Of a stretch of DNA of 64,000 nt, positions 1 through 7,366 are shown piece by piece. The stretch is taken from the NCBI RefSeq assembly GCF_041435015.1, contig NZ_CP107989.1, positions 1,054,001 through 1,118,000 on the forward strand. Reading direction: 5' to 3'. Source of the stretch: Streptomyces canus (GTDB taxonomy: Bacteria > Actinomycetota > Actinomycetes > Streptomycetales > Streptomycetaceae). The translations under genes and the position numbers were made by a program. Below the pieces are notes generated by a model, which worked only from the letters and a program-made list of their open reading frames with translations, ran no database searches and was not told where the DNA came from. Position 1 is the stretch's first letter, and each line of letters opens with the position of its first letter.

Positions 1-464
1 ACGTACGCCTGGTAGAGCTCCTTCCACTGCGGCTCTTCGAGGCTCCGGCCGTGGGCCCGCGCGTCGAGGCCGGCGAGGCACACGTCCCAGCCGGCGCCGT
101 TGCGGGCGGCGGTGTCGGCGGCGCTCAGCACGTTGGTGAGCGTGAAGCGCGTCCGCTTCTCGTCGAGCGGCTCCAGGTCGAAGTGCAGCTCGTCGCCGCC
201 CCACGCGAAGGAGAGGTGCCGGGGCTCGTCGAGGGCGATGACCCGGCCCGTGGAGTCCTCCATGTGCGGGTCGCCGCTGAACTTGATGGTGCCGCCGGGT
301 CGCAGCTCGATCTCGGCGCGGGACGGGAACCAGTGGGCGAGCTCGTCGGCGTCGGTCACGAACTGCCACACGCGCGCGACCGGGTGGTCGTAGGTGCGGA
401 CGAAGCGGACGGCCGGGCCGCCGTCGTCGAGGGTCAGATAGGTGCCGGTGGGGTCTGCGGCCAT
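1..464 (-). CDS. SRPBCC/AHSA1-domain protein (partial)
   Basis: Read on the minus strand from an ATG at 464, the frame stays open to the window edge, giving at least 154 residues, so the C-terminus is missing. The protein has the START/Bet v1 pattern of the AHSA1 group: an N-terminal RFVRTYDHPVARVWQF segment, then a DELAHWFPS segment, an IELRPGG strand, and a later strand pair around FDLEPLDEKRTRFTLTN. This family forms a hydrophobic-cavity fold and often binds small lipids or acts as a stress or self-resistance protein; the ligand cannot be told from sequence. It is divergent from the MFS transporter and shares the 185-bp gap that holds two palindromes, so co-regulation is likely. Confidence 0.8.
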   Translation of the reverse strand, partial: MAADPTGTYLTLDDGGPAVRFVRTYDHPVARVWQFVTDADELAHWFPSRAEIELRPGGTIKFSGDPHMEDSTGRVIALDEPRHLSFAWGGDELHFDLEPLDEKRTRFTLTNVLSAADTAARNGAGWDVCLAGLDARAHGRSLEEPQWKELYQAY

Positions 465-547
465 GGTGGATCAGTCCTTCGGAGCGGTTTCCTCGCGCGT
501 CCTGCCGTACCTGGACCCAGATTACGCATGCCTGCCCTCCCCTCCTC

Positions 548-569
548 AGCGAAACGTTGCCGTTTCGCT
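548..569. promoter_or_regulatory. Inverted repeat, likely TetR-type operator 1
   Basis: AGCGAAACG-N4-CGTTTCGCT is a perfect 9-bp inverted repeat in the gap between the divergent SRPBCC and MFS genes. Its size and symmetry fit a TetR-family operator. No TetR gene lies next to it in this window. Confidence 0.6.
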
Positions 570-593
570 CGAAGTGCTCTAGCCTCCATGTGT

Positions 594-608
594 ACGAAAC
601 GGTTTCGT
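594..608. promoter_or_regulatory. Inverted repeat, likely TetR-type operator 2
   Basis: ACGAAAC-G-GTTTCGT is a perfect 7-bp inverted repeat sharing the CGAAAC/GTTTCG core of the upstream palindrome, with centres about 42 bp apart. It sits about 40 bp before the MFS start, where a bound repressor would block transcription. Confidence 0.55.
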
Positions 609-649
609 TTATGGGCCGGAGCCCAGCCGACTTTCCCTGGAGTTGTCCC

Positions 650-2152
650 ATGTCCCAGAAGACTCTGACCGAGAGCGGACAGGAGGGCGCCGTCGAGGCG
701 CCGACCGACGCTTCGGCCAAGCGGTGGTGGATTCTCGCCGTCGTCGCGCTCGCCCAGTTGATGGTGGTCCTGGACGCCACCATCGTGAACATCGCCCTGC
801 CCTCGGCCCAGGCCGACCTCGGTTTCTCCGACGCCAACCGGCAGTGGATCGTCACGGCCTACGCGCTGGCGTTCGCCTCCCTGCTCCTGCTCGGCGGGCG
901 GATAGCCGACCTCTTCGGCCGCAAGACGGCCTTCCTCATCGGTGTCGTCGGCTTCGCGGCCGTCTCCGCGCTCGGCGGCGCCGCCACCAACTTCGAGATG
1001 CTGGTCACCGCCCGCGCGCTGCAGGGCGCCTTCGGCGCGCTCCTCGCGCCGGCCGCGCTGTCCCTGCTCAACACGACGTTCACCGACGCCCGCGAGCGGG
1101 CCCGGGCGTTCAGCGTGTACGGCGCCATCGCCGGTGCCGGCGGTGCGGTGGGTCTGCTGCTCGGCGGCGTCCTGACCGACGCGCTCGACTGGCGCTGGAC
1201 CCTGTACGTCAACGTCGTCATCGCCGTCGTCGCCTTCGCGGGCGGCTGGCTGCTGCTGCACAACCACCGTGACGCCGCGAACTCCAAGCTGGACGTGCCC
1301 GGCACGCTGCTGGTGGCCGCCGGTCTCTTCTCCCTGGTGTACGGCTTCTCCAACGCCGAGACGCACGACTGGGGTTCTCCCGAGACCTGGGGCTTCCTGG
1401 TCGCGGGCGGAGCGCTGCTGGCCGCCTTCGCCTGGTGGCAGACCCGTGCCGCGCACCCGCTGCTGCCCCTGCGCATCCTGCTGGACCGCAACCGGGCGGC
1501 CTCCTTCCTGGCCGTGCTGATCTCCGGCGGCGGCATGTTCGGTGTCTTCCTCTTCCTCACCTACTACCTCCAGCTGAACCTGGGCTTCAGCCCCACCAAG
1601 ACGGGTGTGGCCTTCCTGCCGATGGTCGCCGCCCTGATGGTGGCGGCCCAGGTCAGCACCACCATGCTGGTCCCCCGGATCGGTCCGAAGGTGGTCATCC
1701 CGCTGGGCTTCGCGGTCGCCGCGGTCGGCATGGCCTGGCTGACCGGGATCGGCGTCGGCTCCAGCTACCTGTCCGCCGTACTGCCGCAGCTGATCGTGAC
1801 CGGCTTCGGCCTCGGCCTGGTCATGCCGCCGGCCATGCAACTGGCCACCGGCGGGGTCGCGGCCGAGGACGCCGGAGTGGCCTCGGCCACCGTCAACGCC
1901 ATGCAGCAGGTGGGCGGTTCGATCGGCACCGCGCTGCTGAACACGCTGGCCGCGAGCGCCGCCACCGACTACCTGGCCGGCAAGGACCCGACGAACAAGC
2001 TGGTCCAGGCCCGGGCGACCATCGAGAGCTACACCACCGCCTTCTGGTGGTCAGCCGGCCTCTTCGCCGTCGGCGCGCTGATCACCTTCCTGCTCTTCCG
2101 GCGCGGGGTGCCGGAGCAGGACGCGGACGCCGCACCCGTCGTACACATGTAG
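650..2152 (+). CDS. MFS drug-efflux transporter, DHA2 (14-TM) type
   Basis: A 500-residue polytopic membrane protein of the EmrB/QacA drug:H+ antiporter group. Motif C-like and motif A-like parts are visible: LDATIVNIALP near residue 35, a GGRIADLFGRK loop near residue 85, and about 14 hydrophobic segments. Such proteins export amphipathic drugs or secondary metabolites using the proton gradient; the substrate is unknown. I chose the ATG at 650 (MSQKTL) over an upstream in-frame ATG at 557 because the longer form would run through both palindromes and begins with non-membrane sequence. A strong hairpin terminator follows 28 bp after the stop. Control by a TetR-type repressor is inferred from the two upstream inverted repeats. 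Confidence 0.9.
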   Translation: MSQKTLTESGQEGAVEAPTDASAKRWWILAVVALAQLMVVLDATIVNIALPSAQADLGFSDANRQWIVTAYALAFASLLLLGGRIADLFGRKTAFLIGVVGFAAVSALGGAATNFEMLVTARALQGAFGALLAPAALSLLNTTFTDARERARAFSVYGAIAGAGGAVGLLLGGVLTDALDWRWTLYVNVVIAVVAFAGGWLLLHNHRDAANSKLDVPGTLLVAAGLFSLVYGFSNAETHDWGSPETWGFLVAGGALLAAFAWWQTRAAHPLLPLRILLDRNRAASFLAVLISGGGMFGVFLFLTYYLQLNLGFSPTKTGVAFLPMVAALMVAAQVSTTMLVPRIGPKVVIPLGFAVAAVGMAWLTGIGVGSSYLSAVLPQLIVTGFGLGLVMPPAMQLATGGVAAEDAGVASATVNAMQQVGGSIGTALLNTLAASAATDYLAGKDPTNKLVQARATIESYTTAFWWSAGLFAVGALITFLLFRRGVPEQDADAAPVVHM

Positions 2153-2180
2153 GAACCGCAGCAGGAGCCGCTTGGTCCGA

Positions 2181-2212
2181 GGGGCCGCCGTCAGCAGGGA
2201 GACGGCGGCCCC
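2181..2212 (+). terminator. Hairpin terminator after MFS gene
   Basis: GGGGCCGCCGTC-N8-GACGGCGGCCCC, a perfect 12-bp stem placed 28 bp past the MFS stop codon and followed by TCTCGTGG. No long T-run, as is usual in high-GC actinomycetes. Confidence 0.75.
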
Positions 2213-2348
2213 TCTCGTGGTTCTCCGCCAGGTGGCCGGGCGCGCCTACGGGAGATATCGACGCGGCGTGCCGAACCGGTGGCCGAGAGCGACGCCCTGA
2301 CGGGACGACCGGCGTTGGAGGCGGTCGTCCCTGGGTACCCACACGTCC

Positions 2349-3359
2349 ATGCGGATAAGCGTGGTGGATGTGGGGTCGAACACGGTCCGGCTGGTGGTGG
2401 CGGACGCCGAGGGCGGAGTGCCACTGCCGGTGCACACGGCGAAGTGGCGACTGAGACTCTCCGATCATGTACGGCCGGGCGGACCGGTCCCCGAGGAGGC
2501 CGTGGAGCGGCTGGTGGAGGCGGTGGAAGGGGCGAGCCGGACCGCCGCCAGGTGGGGTGCGGCCGGGCCGCTGGCCTTCGCGACCGCCATTGTGCGGTCG
2601 GCGCCGAACCGTCAGGAGGTGCTGCGCACCGTCCGTACCCGGACCGGTGTCGGGCTGTACACCCTGCCGGGCGAGATGGAGGCGGAGCTCACGTTCCTCG
2701 GGGCACGGCGCTGGATGGGCTGGCGTTCGGGGCCGCTCGCGCTGTTCGACATCGGCGGCGGGTCGCTCGAAGTCGCCTTCGGACGCGGCCGGTTGCCGGA
2801 CTACGTGGCCTCGCTGCCGCTGGGCGCGGGCCGGCTGACCCATGAGTTCTTCGAGGGGCAGGACCCGCCGCCCCCGGAGGCGATGCGGGCACTGCGCCGC
2901 AAGGTCCGGCACCAGCTGCGGGACGTGGCGTCGCGGATCCGCTGGGAGGGACCGCGCACCGCGGTGGCCACCTCGCGCACCTTCGAGCAGCTGGGACGGC
3001 TGTGCGGCACCCAGCCCGGCCGCCGTGGTCCGTTCGTGGAGCGGCGCATGCACCGCGCCGACCTGCGGGAGGCCATCGACGCTCTGGCCGCCCTCCCGGC
3101 CGCGCGGCGGGCCGAACTCCCCGGCATCTCCGCACCGCGCGCCGCGCAGAGCCTGGCCGGTGCGGTGGTCGGGCACACGGCGATGAAACTCACCGGCGTC
3201 AGGACCGTCACCATCTGTCCCTGGGCGATCCGCGAGGGGGTCCTGTTGCGGCACATCGAGGACGGCGCCTCCTGGTGGGCCGAGATCGCCCGCCGCAACG
3301 AGGAGCACACCCCTCCCCCGGCGCCGGTCCCCCTGCGCATCGCGACCGCCACGACCTGA
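2349..3359 (+). CDS. Ppx/GppA-family exopolyphosphatase-like protein
   Basis: A 336-residue ASKHA-fold protein of the exopolyphosphatase / pppGpp phosphohydrolase family. The phosphate-1 motif DVGSNTVRLVVAD is at residues 7-19 and the phosphate-2 motif FDIGGGSLEV lies near residue 135; FATAIVRSAPN near residue 78 is the adenosine-region segment typical of the family. Known members hydrolyse terminal phosphates from polyphosphate or convert pppGpp to ppGpp in the cytosol. The length is that of the short single-module actinobacterial forms that lack the C-terminal HD domain. Streptomyces carries several paralogues, so the exact substrate is uncertain. It is followed at once by a strong terminator and looks monocistronic. 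Confidence 0.85.
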   Translation: MRISVVDVGSNTVRLVVADAEGGVPLPVHTAKWRLRLSDHVRPGGPVPEEAVERLVEAVEGASRTAARWGAAGPLAFATAIVRSAPNRQEVLRTVRTRTGVGLYTLPGEMEAELTFLGARRWMGWRSGPLALFDIGGGSLEVAFGRGRLPDYVASLPLGAGRLTHEFFEGQDPPPPEAMRALRRKVRHQLRDVASRIRWEGPRTAVATSRTFEQLGRLCGTQPGRRGPFVERRMHRADLREAIDALAALPAARRAELPGISAPRAAQSLAGAVVGHTAMKLTGVRTVTICPWAIREGVLLRHIEDGASWWAEIARRNEEHTPPPAPVPLRIATATT

Positions 3360-3392
3360 ACGAACAGAAGAAGGGAAGGATCCGCTGACGCC

Positions 3393-3441
3393 GTCACCGC
3401 CAACACCCGGGCGCAGGAGGCGTCCGGGTGTTGGCGGTGAC
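3393..3441 (+). terminator. Long hairpin terminator after ppx-like gene
   Basis: GTCACCGCCAACACCCGG at 3393-3410 pairs perfectly with 3424-3441 around a 13-nt loop, an 18-bp stem. It starts 33 bp after the Ppx/GppA stop. Confidence 0.8.
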
Positions 3442-3540
3442 CCACCGGCGGCGCGCCCGGCGGGCGTGCCGCCGGCGACGACGCCCCCGGCCCCCTCCCG
3501 ACAGGCGGGTGACCTCCCGCTTCACGGGTACCCGGGGCGC

Positions 3541-4554
3541 ATGGATCACGACCGCCGAGAACCTCCGCTGCCGCCGGCCCGGGGCCCGGTCTCCGCCGCC
3601 GTCCAGGAGTATCTGCTCGGCGCCGGACCGCTGCCGCGTCACGAGACCGTCGCAGGCGCGGACGTGTACGGCGACGACCTCCAGCTCGCCCTGTACATCT
3701 GCTACGAACTGCACTACCGCGGCTTCTCGGGCGTCTCCTCCGACCACGAGTGGGACCCCGGGCTGCTGCGCACCAGGGCGGTCCTGGAACACCGCTTCCT
3801 GTCCGCCCTGCGCACGGACACCGCGGTCCACGACAGCGTCGAGGACGCGCTCGCCGGGCTTCTCGTGGAACCGGTCGACGGCACGGGACTCAGCCATTTC
3901 CTGAGCAGGGAGGGCGAGCTGTGGCACGTACGCGAATACGCGGCCCAGCGCTCGCTCTACCACCTCAAGGAGGCCGACCCGCACGCGTGGGTGCTGCCTC
4001 GGCTGTGGGGCCGGGCCAAGGCGGGCATGGCGGCGGTGGAGTTCGACGAGTTCGGCGGCGGCCGCCCCGACCGCGTCCACGCCCGGCTGTTCGCCGACCT
4101 GATGACGGACCTGGGCCTGGACACGACGTACGGGTACTACCTGGAGGCGGCCTGCGCGGAGATGCTCGCGACGGTGAACCTCATGTCCCTGCTGGGCCTG
4201 CACCGCAGCCTGCGCGGAGCTCTCGTGGGCCACTTCGCGGCGGTCGAGATCACCTCCTCCCCCGGCTCCCGGCGACTCGCCGAGGCGATGCGCCGCACCG
4301 GCGCGGGACCGGCCGCCGAGCACTTCTACGACGAGCACGTCGAGGCCGACGCCGTCCACGAGCAGGTCGTACGCCACGAGGTCATCGGCGGTCTGCTGGC
4401 CGAGGAACCGCACCTCGCCCCCGACGTCGCCTTCGGTATCGACGTCACCGGCCTTGTCGAGGACCGTCTCGCCGAACGCCTTCTGCGCGACTGGGCGGAC
4501 GGACGCTCGTCGCTGCGCACCCCCACGCTTTCCGAAATCCACCATATTTCCTGA
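3541..4554 (+). CDS. Haem-oxygenase-like iron-containing redox protein (putative diiron)
   Basis: A 337-residue, largely helical protein matching the 'iron-containing redox enzyme' (Haem_oxygenas_2-like) family. Candidate metal ligands are visible in three helices: REYAAQRSLYHLKEADPH, AAVEFDEFGGG followed by a His in RVHARLF, and EHFYDEHVEADAVHEQ, which holds the D-x-x-H pattern of haem-oxygenase-like diiron oxidases. Known relatives of that fold oxidise or cleave small amine and fatty-acid substrates with O2; the substrate here is unknown. I used the ATG at 3541 (MDHDRR); a longer frame from 3466 adds a proline-rich stretch that looks non-coding. The stop abuts the next ATG directly and the third gene overlaps the second, so the three genes form one operon. 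Confidence 0.8.
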   Translation: MDHDRREPPLPPARGPVSAAVQEYLLGAGPLPRHETVAGADVYGDDLQLALYICYELHYRGFSGVSSDHEWDPGLLRTRAVLEHRFLSALRTDTAVHDSVEDALAGLLVEPVDGTGLSHFLSREGELWHVREYAAQRSLYHLKEADPHAWVLPRLWGRAKAGMAAVEFDEFGGGRPDRVHARLFADLMTDLGLDTTYGYYLEAACAEMLATVNLMSLLGLHRSLRGALVGHFAAVEITSSPGSRRLAEAMRRTGAGPAAEHFYDEHVEADAVHEQVVRHEVIGGLLAEEPHLAPDVAFGIDVTGLVEDRLAERLLRDWADGRSSLRTPTLSEIHHIS

Positions 4555-5250
4555 ATGTCGGGGTACCTGGGCAGCGTGAGATCACTGTTTCCCCCTCTGG
4601 TCCTTCCCGGTGTCTACACCCCTCAGGAAGACACCGCGCTCCTGGCCGGGGCCCTGTCCGAAGAGCCCCTGCCACCGGGCGCGGACGTTCTGGACGTGGG
4701 CACCGGGACCGGTGCCCTCGCTCTCCAGGCGGCGCGCCGGGGCAGCCGGGTGACCGCGGTCGACGTGTCGTGGCGGGCGGTGTGCACGGCCCGGGCGAAC
4801 GCCTGGCTGACCGGCGCGCGGGTCCGGGTCCGGCGCGGGAACCTCTTCCACCCCGTGCGGGACCAGTCGTTCGACCTCATCCTGACCAATCCGCCGTACG
4901 TGCCGGCGCCGACGGACGCCCGGCCACCGCGCGGAAGGGCGCGGGCCTGGGACGCGGGCCACGACGGGCGGTTCGTGCTGGACCGCGTCTGCCGTGAGGC
5001 GCCCGCCCTGCTGCGCCCCGGAGGGGTGCTGCTGATCGTGCACTCCGAACTGAGCGACTCCGGACGGACGGTGGGGCATCTGCGCGCGGCGGGCCTCAAG
5101 GCCGCCGTGACCCGCCGGCGCCGCATCGCGTTCGGACCGGTGCTGCGTACCCGGGAGGCATGGCTGCGTGAGCGCGGCCTGCTGTCCGCCGACGCCGCCC
5201 ACGACGAAAAGGAAGAGCTGGTGGTCGTCCGTGCCGAACTCCCCCTCTGA
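4555..5250 (+). CDS. HemK/MTQ2-type class I SAM methyltransferase
   Basis: A 231-residue Rossmann-fold methyltransferase. GVYTPQEDTALLA at residues 19-31 is the N-terminal segment typical of the HemK2/MTQ2 group, DVGTGTGALAL near residue 47 is the SAM-binding glycine loop, and NPPY near residue 113 is the catalytic motif that methylates glutamine or similar planar nitrogens. HemK relatives modify the GGQ glutamine of release factors; this is an extra, short paralogue without the N-terminal RF-binding domain, so the target may differ. Translation starts one base after the upstream stop, so coupling with the iron protein is strong, and its 3' end overlaps the CDGSH gene by 20 bp. Confidence 0.85.
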   Translation: MSGYLGSVRSLFPPLVLPGVYTPQEDTALLAGALSEEPLPPGADVLDVGTGTGALALQAARRGSRVTAVDVSWRAVCTARANAWLTGARVRVRRGNLFHPVRDQSFDLILTNPPYVPAPTDARPPRGRARAWDAGHDGRFVLDRVCREAPALLRPGGVLLIVHSELSDSGRTVGHLRAAGLKAAVTRRRRIAFGPVLRTREAWLRERGLLSADAAHDEKEELVVVRAELPL

Positions 5251-5440
5251 CTCCGACCGTCCGCGCCGCATCCGGGTTCAGCACCGGGGCCCGCTGCTCG
5301 TGGAGGGCCCCGTGGAAGTGGAACTGGAGGACGGCAGCACCGTCGTCTCCGACCGCTTCCGGGTGGCTCTGTGCACCTGTCGGCGCAGTCGTCGCTATCC
5401 GTGGTGCGACACCAGCCACCGGGAGCGGACCCGCTCCTAG
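5231..5440 (+). CDS. CDGSH-type iron-sulfur protein
   Basis: A 69-residue small protein with the C-x-C-x(5+)-P-x-C-D-x-x-H ligand pattern of CDGSH (mitoNEET-like) [2Fe-2S] proteins: LCTCRRSRRYPWCDTSH. The three Cys and one His are all present. Strands before it (PVEVELEDG, RFRVALC) form the beta half of the fold. Known members bind a redox-active, labile 2Fe-2S cluster and work in electron or cluster transfer. I chose the GTG at 5231, inside the end of the methyltransferase gene, because the longer upstream frame is a shadow of that gene. Its place in the operon suggests it supplies electrons or iron to the diiron protein, which is inference. Confidence 0.85.
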   Translation: MPNSPSDSDRPRRIRVQHRGPLLVEGPVEVELEDGSTVVSDRFRVALCTCRRSRRYPWCDTSHRERTRS

Positions 5441-5445
5441 ACACG

Positions 5446-5737
5446 ATGCGTCCCTCGCAGGACGCCGGAGTCCGGCTTGAACGCCGGGTTCACGGTGGTG
5501 GAGGCGGTCGTCGGGATCGACCTCGCGACGGCGGACTGCCTCGGGGAGCATCTGGACGCGGCGACCGCGATCGACCGGCCCGATGTACCGGTCGACCTGC
5601 GACAGTTGTCGTTCCTCGGGTCGGGCGGCTGCGCGTGGCCACCGACGGGCCGCGCCTGCACCGGCTGCTGCGCGCTGCGGCCTGTGGCGCCGATTCCCAC
5701 TGCTCCTCCAGCTCCCGGGTTCCCGGAGAAGGCGTGA
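5446..5737 (+). pseudogene. Decayed STAS (anti-anti-sigma factor) gene
   Basis: One frame reads TVVEAVVGIDLATADCLGEHL and DVPVDLRQLSFLGSGG, the core of a STAS domain (strand, helix, strand, then the phospho-acceptor loop). After GSGG this frame drifts into Cys- and Pro-rich nonsense, while the neighbouring frame continues with LRVATDGPRLHRLLRAA, which is what a STAS domain has next. The expected Asp-Ser-Ser loop is replaced by Gly-Ser-Gly. The start also seems to lie in the other frame (ATG at 5446). I read this as a frameshifted, non-functional anti-sigma-factor antagonist. Confidence 0.5.
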
Positions 5738-5746
5738 ACCGAGGGT

Positions 5747-5775
5747 CCGGCGGACGGCCCCACTCCGTCCGCCGG
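5747..5775. terminator. Convergent hairpin terminator
   Basis: CCGGCGGACGG-N7-CCGTCCGCCGG, a perfect 11-bp stem between the STAS remnant and the end of the convergent protease-inhibitor gene; it could stop transcription from both sides. Confidence 0.65.
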
Positions 5776-5871
5776 CCCTCGGTGCGGGATCACGGGGTTC
5801 CGTGAGAGGGACGGCACTCCCCAACTGCGGGCCCCTCGGGCAGGTCACGGCGACCTCGCGATCCCGGTCTC

Positions 5872-6303
5872 TCAGAACGCGAAGACGCTCGACCCGTAGG
5901 AGCTCTTCACGCACTCGTTGGCGAAGGTGCGTTCGTAGGAGACCCGCTTGCCCCGCCATACGCCGTCGACCGTGACCACCACGGGGGCGTACTCCTTGGT
6001 GCACAGGGCGTCGGATGTGCCCCCGAGGGCGTCGAAATCCCCTCCCACGGCCCGCAGTTCGGCGCAGGCCAGGGGCGCTGCCGGATGGGTACCCGAGGAG
6101 GTCGGGGCGCAGGTCAGGGTCACGGCGCGTTCGGGGGTGACGGTGGCGGCACTGTCGCCATGGCCGAGGGTGAGCACGAGGGCCGAGGGAGCGTAGAGGC
6201 CCGAGGCGGCGGCCGGTTCGGCGAGGGCGGCCCCGGTCAGGGGTCCGCAGACGGCGGTGGCCGTGAGGCCGAGGGTCGCTGCCCAGCGCGCGGTGTTCCG
6301 CAT
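5872..6303 (-). CDS. Secreted subtilisin-inhibitor-like protein (SSI family), P1 Lys
   Basis: A 143-residue protein with a signal peptide (Arg near the start, hydrophobic [19 protein letters not shown], likely cut after an Ala) and the Streptomyces subtilisin inhibitor fold: four Cys, the [14 protein letters not shown] strand, and the conserved TVDGVW after the binding loop. The reactive loop reads CTKEYAP where classical SSI has CPMVYDP, so P1 is Lys, which favours inhibition of trypsin-like rather than subtilisin-like proteases. I start at the ATG at 6303 because GGAAGG is 9 nt upstream; the ATG at 6312 overlaps that site. Known family members control secreted proteases, including those acting on transglutaminase and mycelial turnover. 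Confidence 0.92.
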   Translation of the reverse strand: MRNTARWAATLGLTATAVCGPLTGAALAEPAAASGLYAPSALVLTLGHGDSAATVTPERAVTLTCAPTSSGTHPAAPLACAELRAVGGDFDALGGTSDALCTKEYAPVVVTVDGVWRGKRVSYERTFANECVKSSYGSSVFAF

Positions 6304-6611
6304 TGTGTGCATCCTTCCGCTGGATTCGAGGGTGTGCCCTCCGGCTCGGTCGGTGCCGGAGCGGCGAGCGCGAGTCTGCCGAGTCCTGGCCCGAACTTCA
6401 CATCGACCCCACAACTTTCAGTAACCTTGTGTGTTGAATCAGTGGCGTGAAGTCACATCATCCGAACAGCCGAGCCCCCCAACCGGGCGGTTCTTGATCG
6501 CCCGATCCGGCCGGATGGCCTGAATACCCCGCCTCAGCAATAGGCCTGAAACATTCCGCTTCAGCCGTCAGCGCACACCGTCACGGCCTCTTGCGTTCCT
6601 GGAGCAATGGA

Positions 6612-6633
6612 GTAATCGTCATTACATGATTAC
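6612..6633 (+). promoter_or_regulatory. GTAAT/ATTAC repeats over the start of the next gene
   Basis: GTAAT-N4-ATTAC followed three bases later by another ATTAC, overlapping the start codon at 6626. These AT-rich half-sites are unusual in this GC context and fit an autoregulatory operator. The rest of the 322-bp gap on the left (6304-6625) shows only the upstream region of the inhibitor gene and no further ORF. Confidence 0.4.
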
Positions 6634-7189
6634 TGACGAGCAACGAGAGAAGCTGCGCGGCTGGTTCACCGGCCGGTTGCCCGACGACCTCTTCGAGACC
6701 TTGGCCGAGGTGGTCGTCGACCGCGAGGAGATCACCGTGATCGGCCGCATACCCGGCCCCCGGCTCACGGAGGACGTCTCGGCGGCCGAGCGGGAGGCGG
6801 CCGTGCAGGGCAGGATCCAGGAGTTCCGGGAGCGCACCCGGGACGAGCGCATCGAGGTCGCCCGCGAGGCCGAGCACAAGTTCCGCCGGAAGGTGTCCTG
6901 GGGCGTGGAGTGCGACGGCGAGCGCGTCCTGTTCACGCATGTGGCCGCGCCCGTCATGACCCGGCTGCGCCAGCCCGAGCGCCAGGTCCTGGACACCCTG
7001 ATCGCCGGCGGGGTCGCCCGCAGCCGCAGCGATGCCCTCGCCTGGTGCGTCCGGCTGGTCCAGCGGCACACCGACGACTGGCTCGCCGAGCTGCGCGACT
7101 CCCTGGAACACGTCCAGCGGGTGCGGGAGCGGGGTCCGGACAGCGAGGAGGTGGCAGATTCCTCCACCGGAGACCCGGAAGACGGATGA
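6626..7189 (+). CDS. Conserved hypothetical protein with possible RHH-like C-terminus
   Basis: A 187-residue soluble, charged protein that I cannot assign firmly. The N-terminal half (DEQREKLRGWFTGRLPDDLF, EEITVIGRIPGP) is of unknown function. The C-terminal part, RLRQPERQVLDTLIAGGVARSR followed by SDALAWCVRLV, resembles a ribbon-helix-helix or CopG-like pattern in which a short strand is followed by a helix ending in RSRSDALAW. A DNA-binding role is inferred, helped by the half-site repeats at its own start. A weak GGAG lies 13 nt upstream. It stands alone. Confidence 0.7.
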   Translation: MITDEQREKLRGWFTGRLPDDLFETLAEVVVDREEITVIGRIPGPRLTEDVSAAEREAAVQGRIQEFRERTRDERIEVAREAEHKFRRKVSWGVECDGERVLFTHVAAPVMTRLRQPERQVLDTLIAGGVARSRSDALAWCVRLVQRHTDDWLAELRDSLEHVQRVRERGPDSEEVADSSTGDPEDG

Positions 7190-7366
7190 CCGTACGGTCG
7201 GCACACCCCAGCAGGACGGCAACCGCTCGGCGGCCGTTACTGGTTCACGCCCGGCTGGAACCGGGGCATGACACCGAGGGGGGCGGTCGGCCCGCACGGG
7301 AAAGGTGCCGCTGCCGCCGATCACCGGGCCGGGGGCGGTGTCGGTGCCCTCGGCTAGATTGCGGGC

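Noticed and set aside
434..1840. Long minus-strand ORF opposite the MFS gene
   Set aside because: Gly/His/Gln/Arg-rich shadow frame of the transporter.
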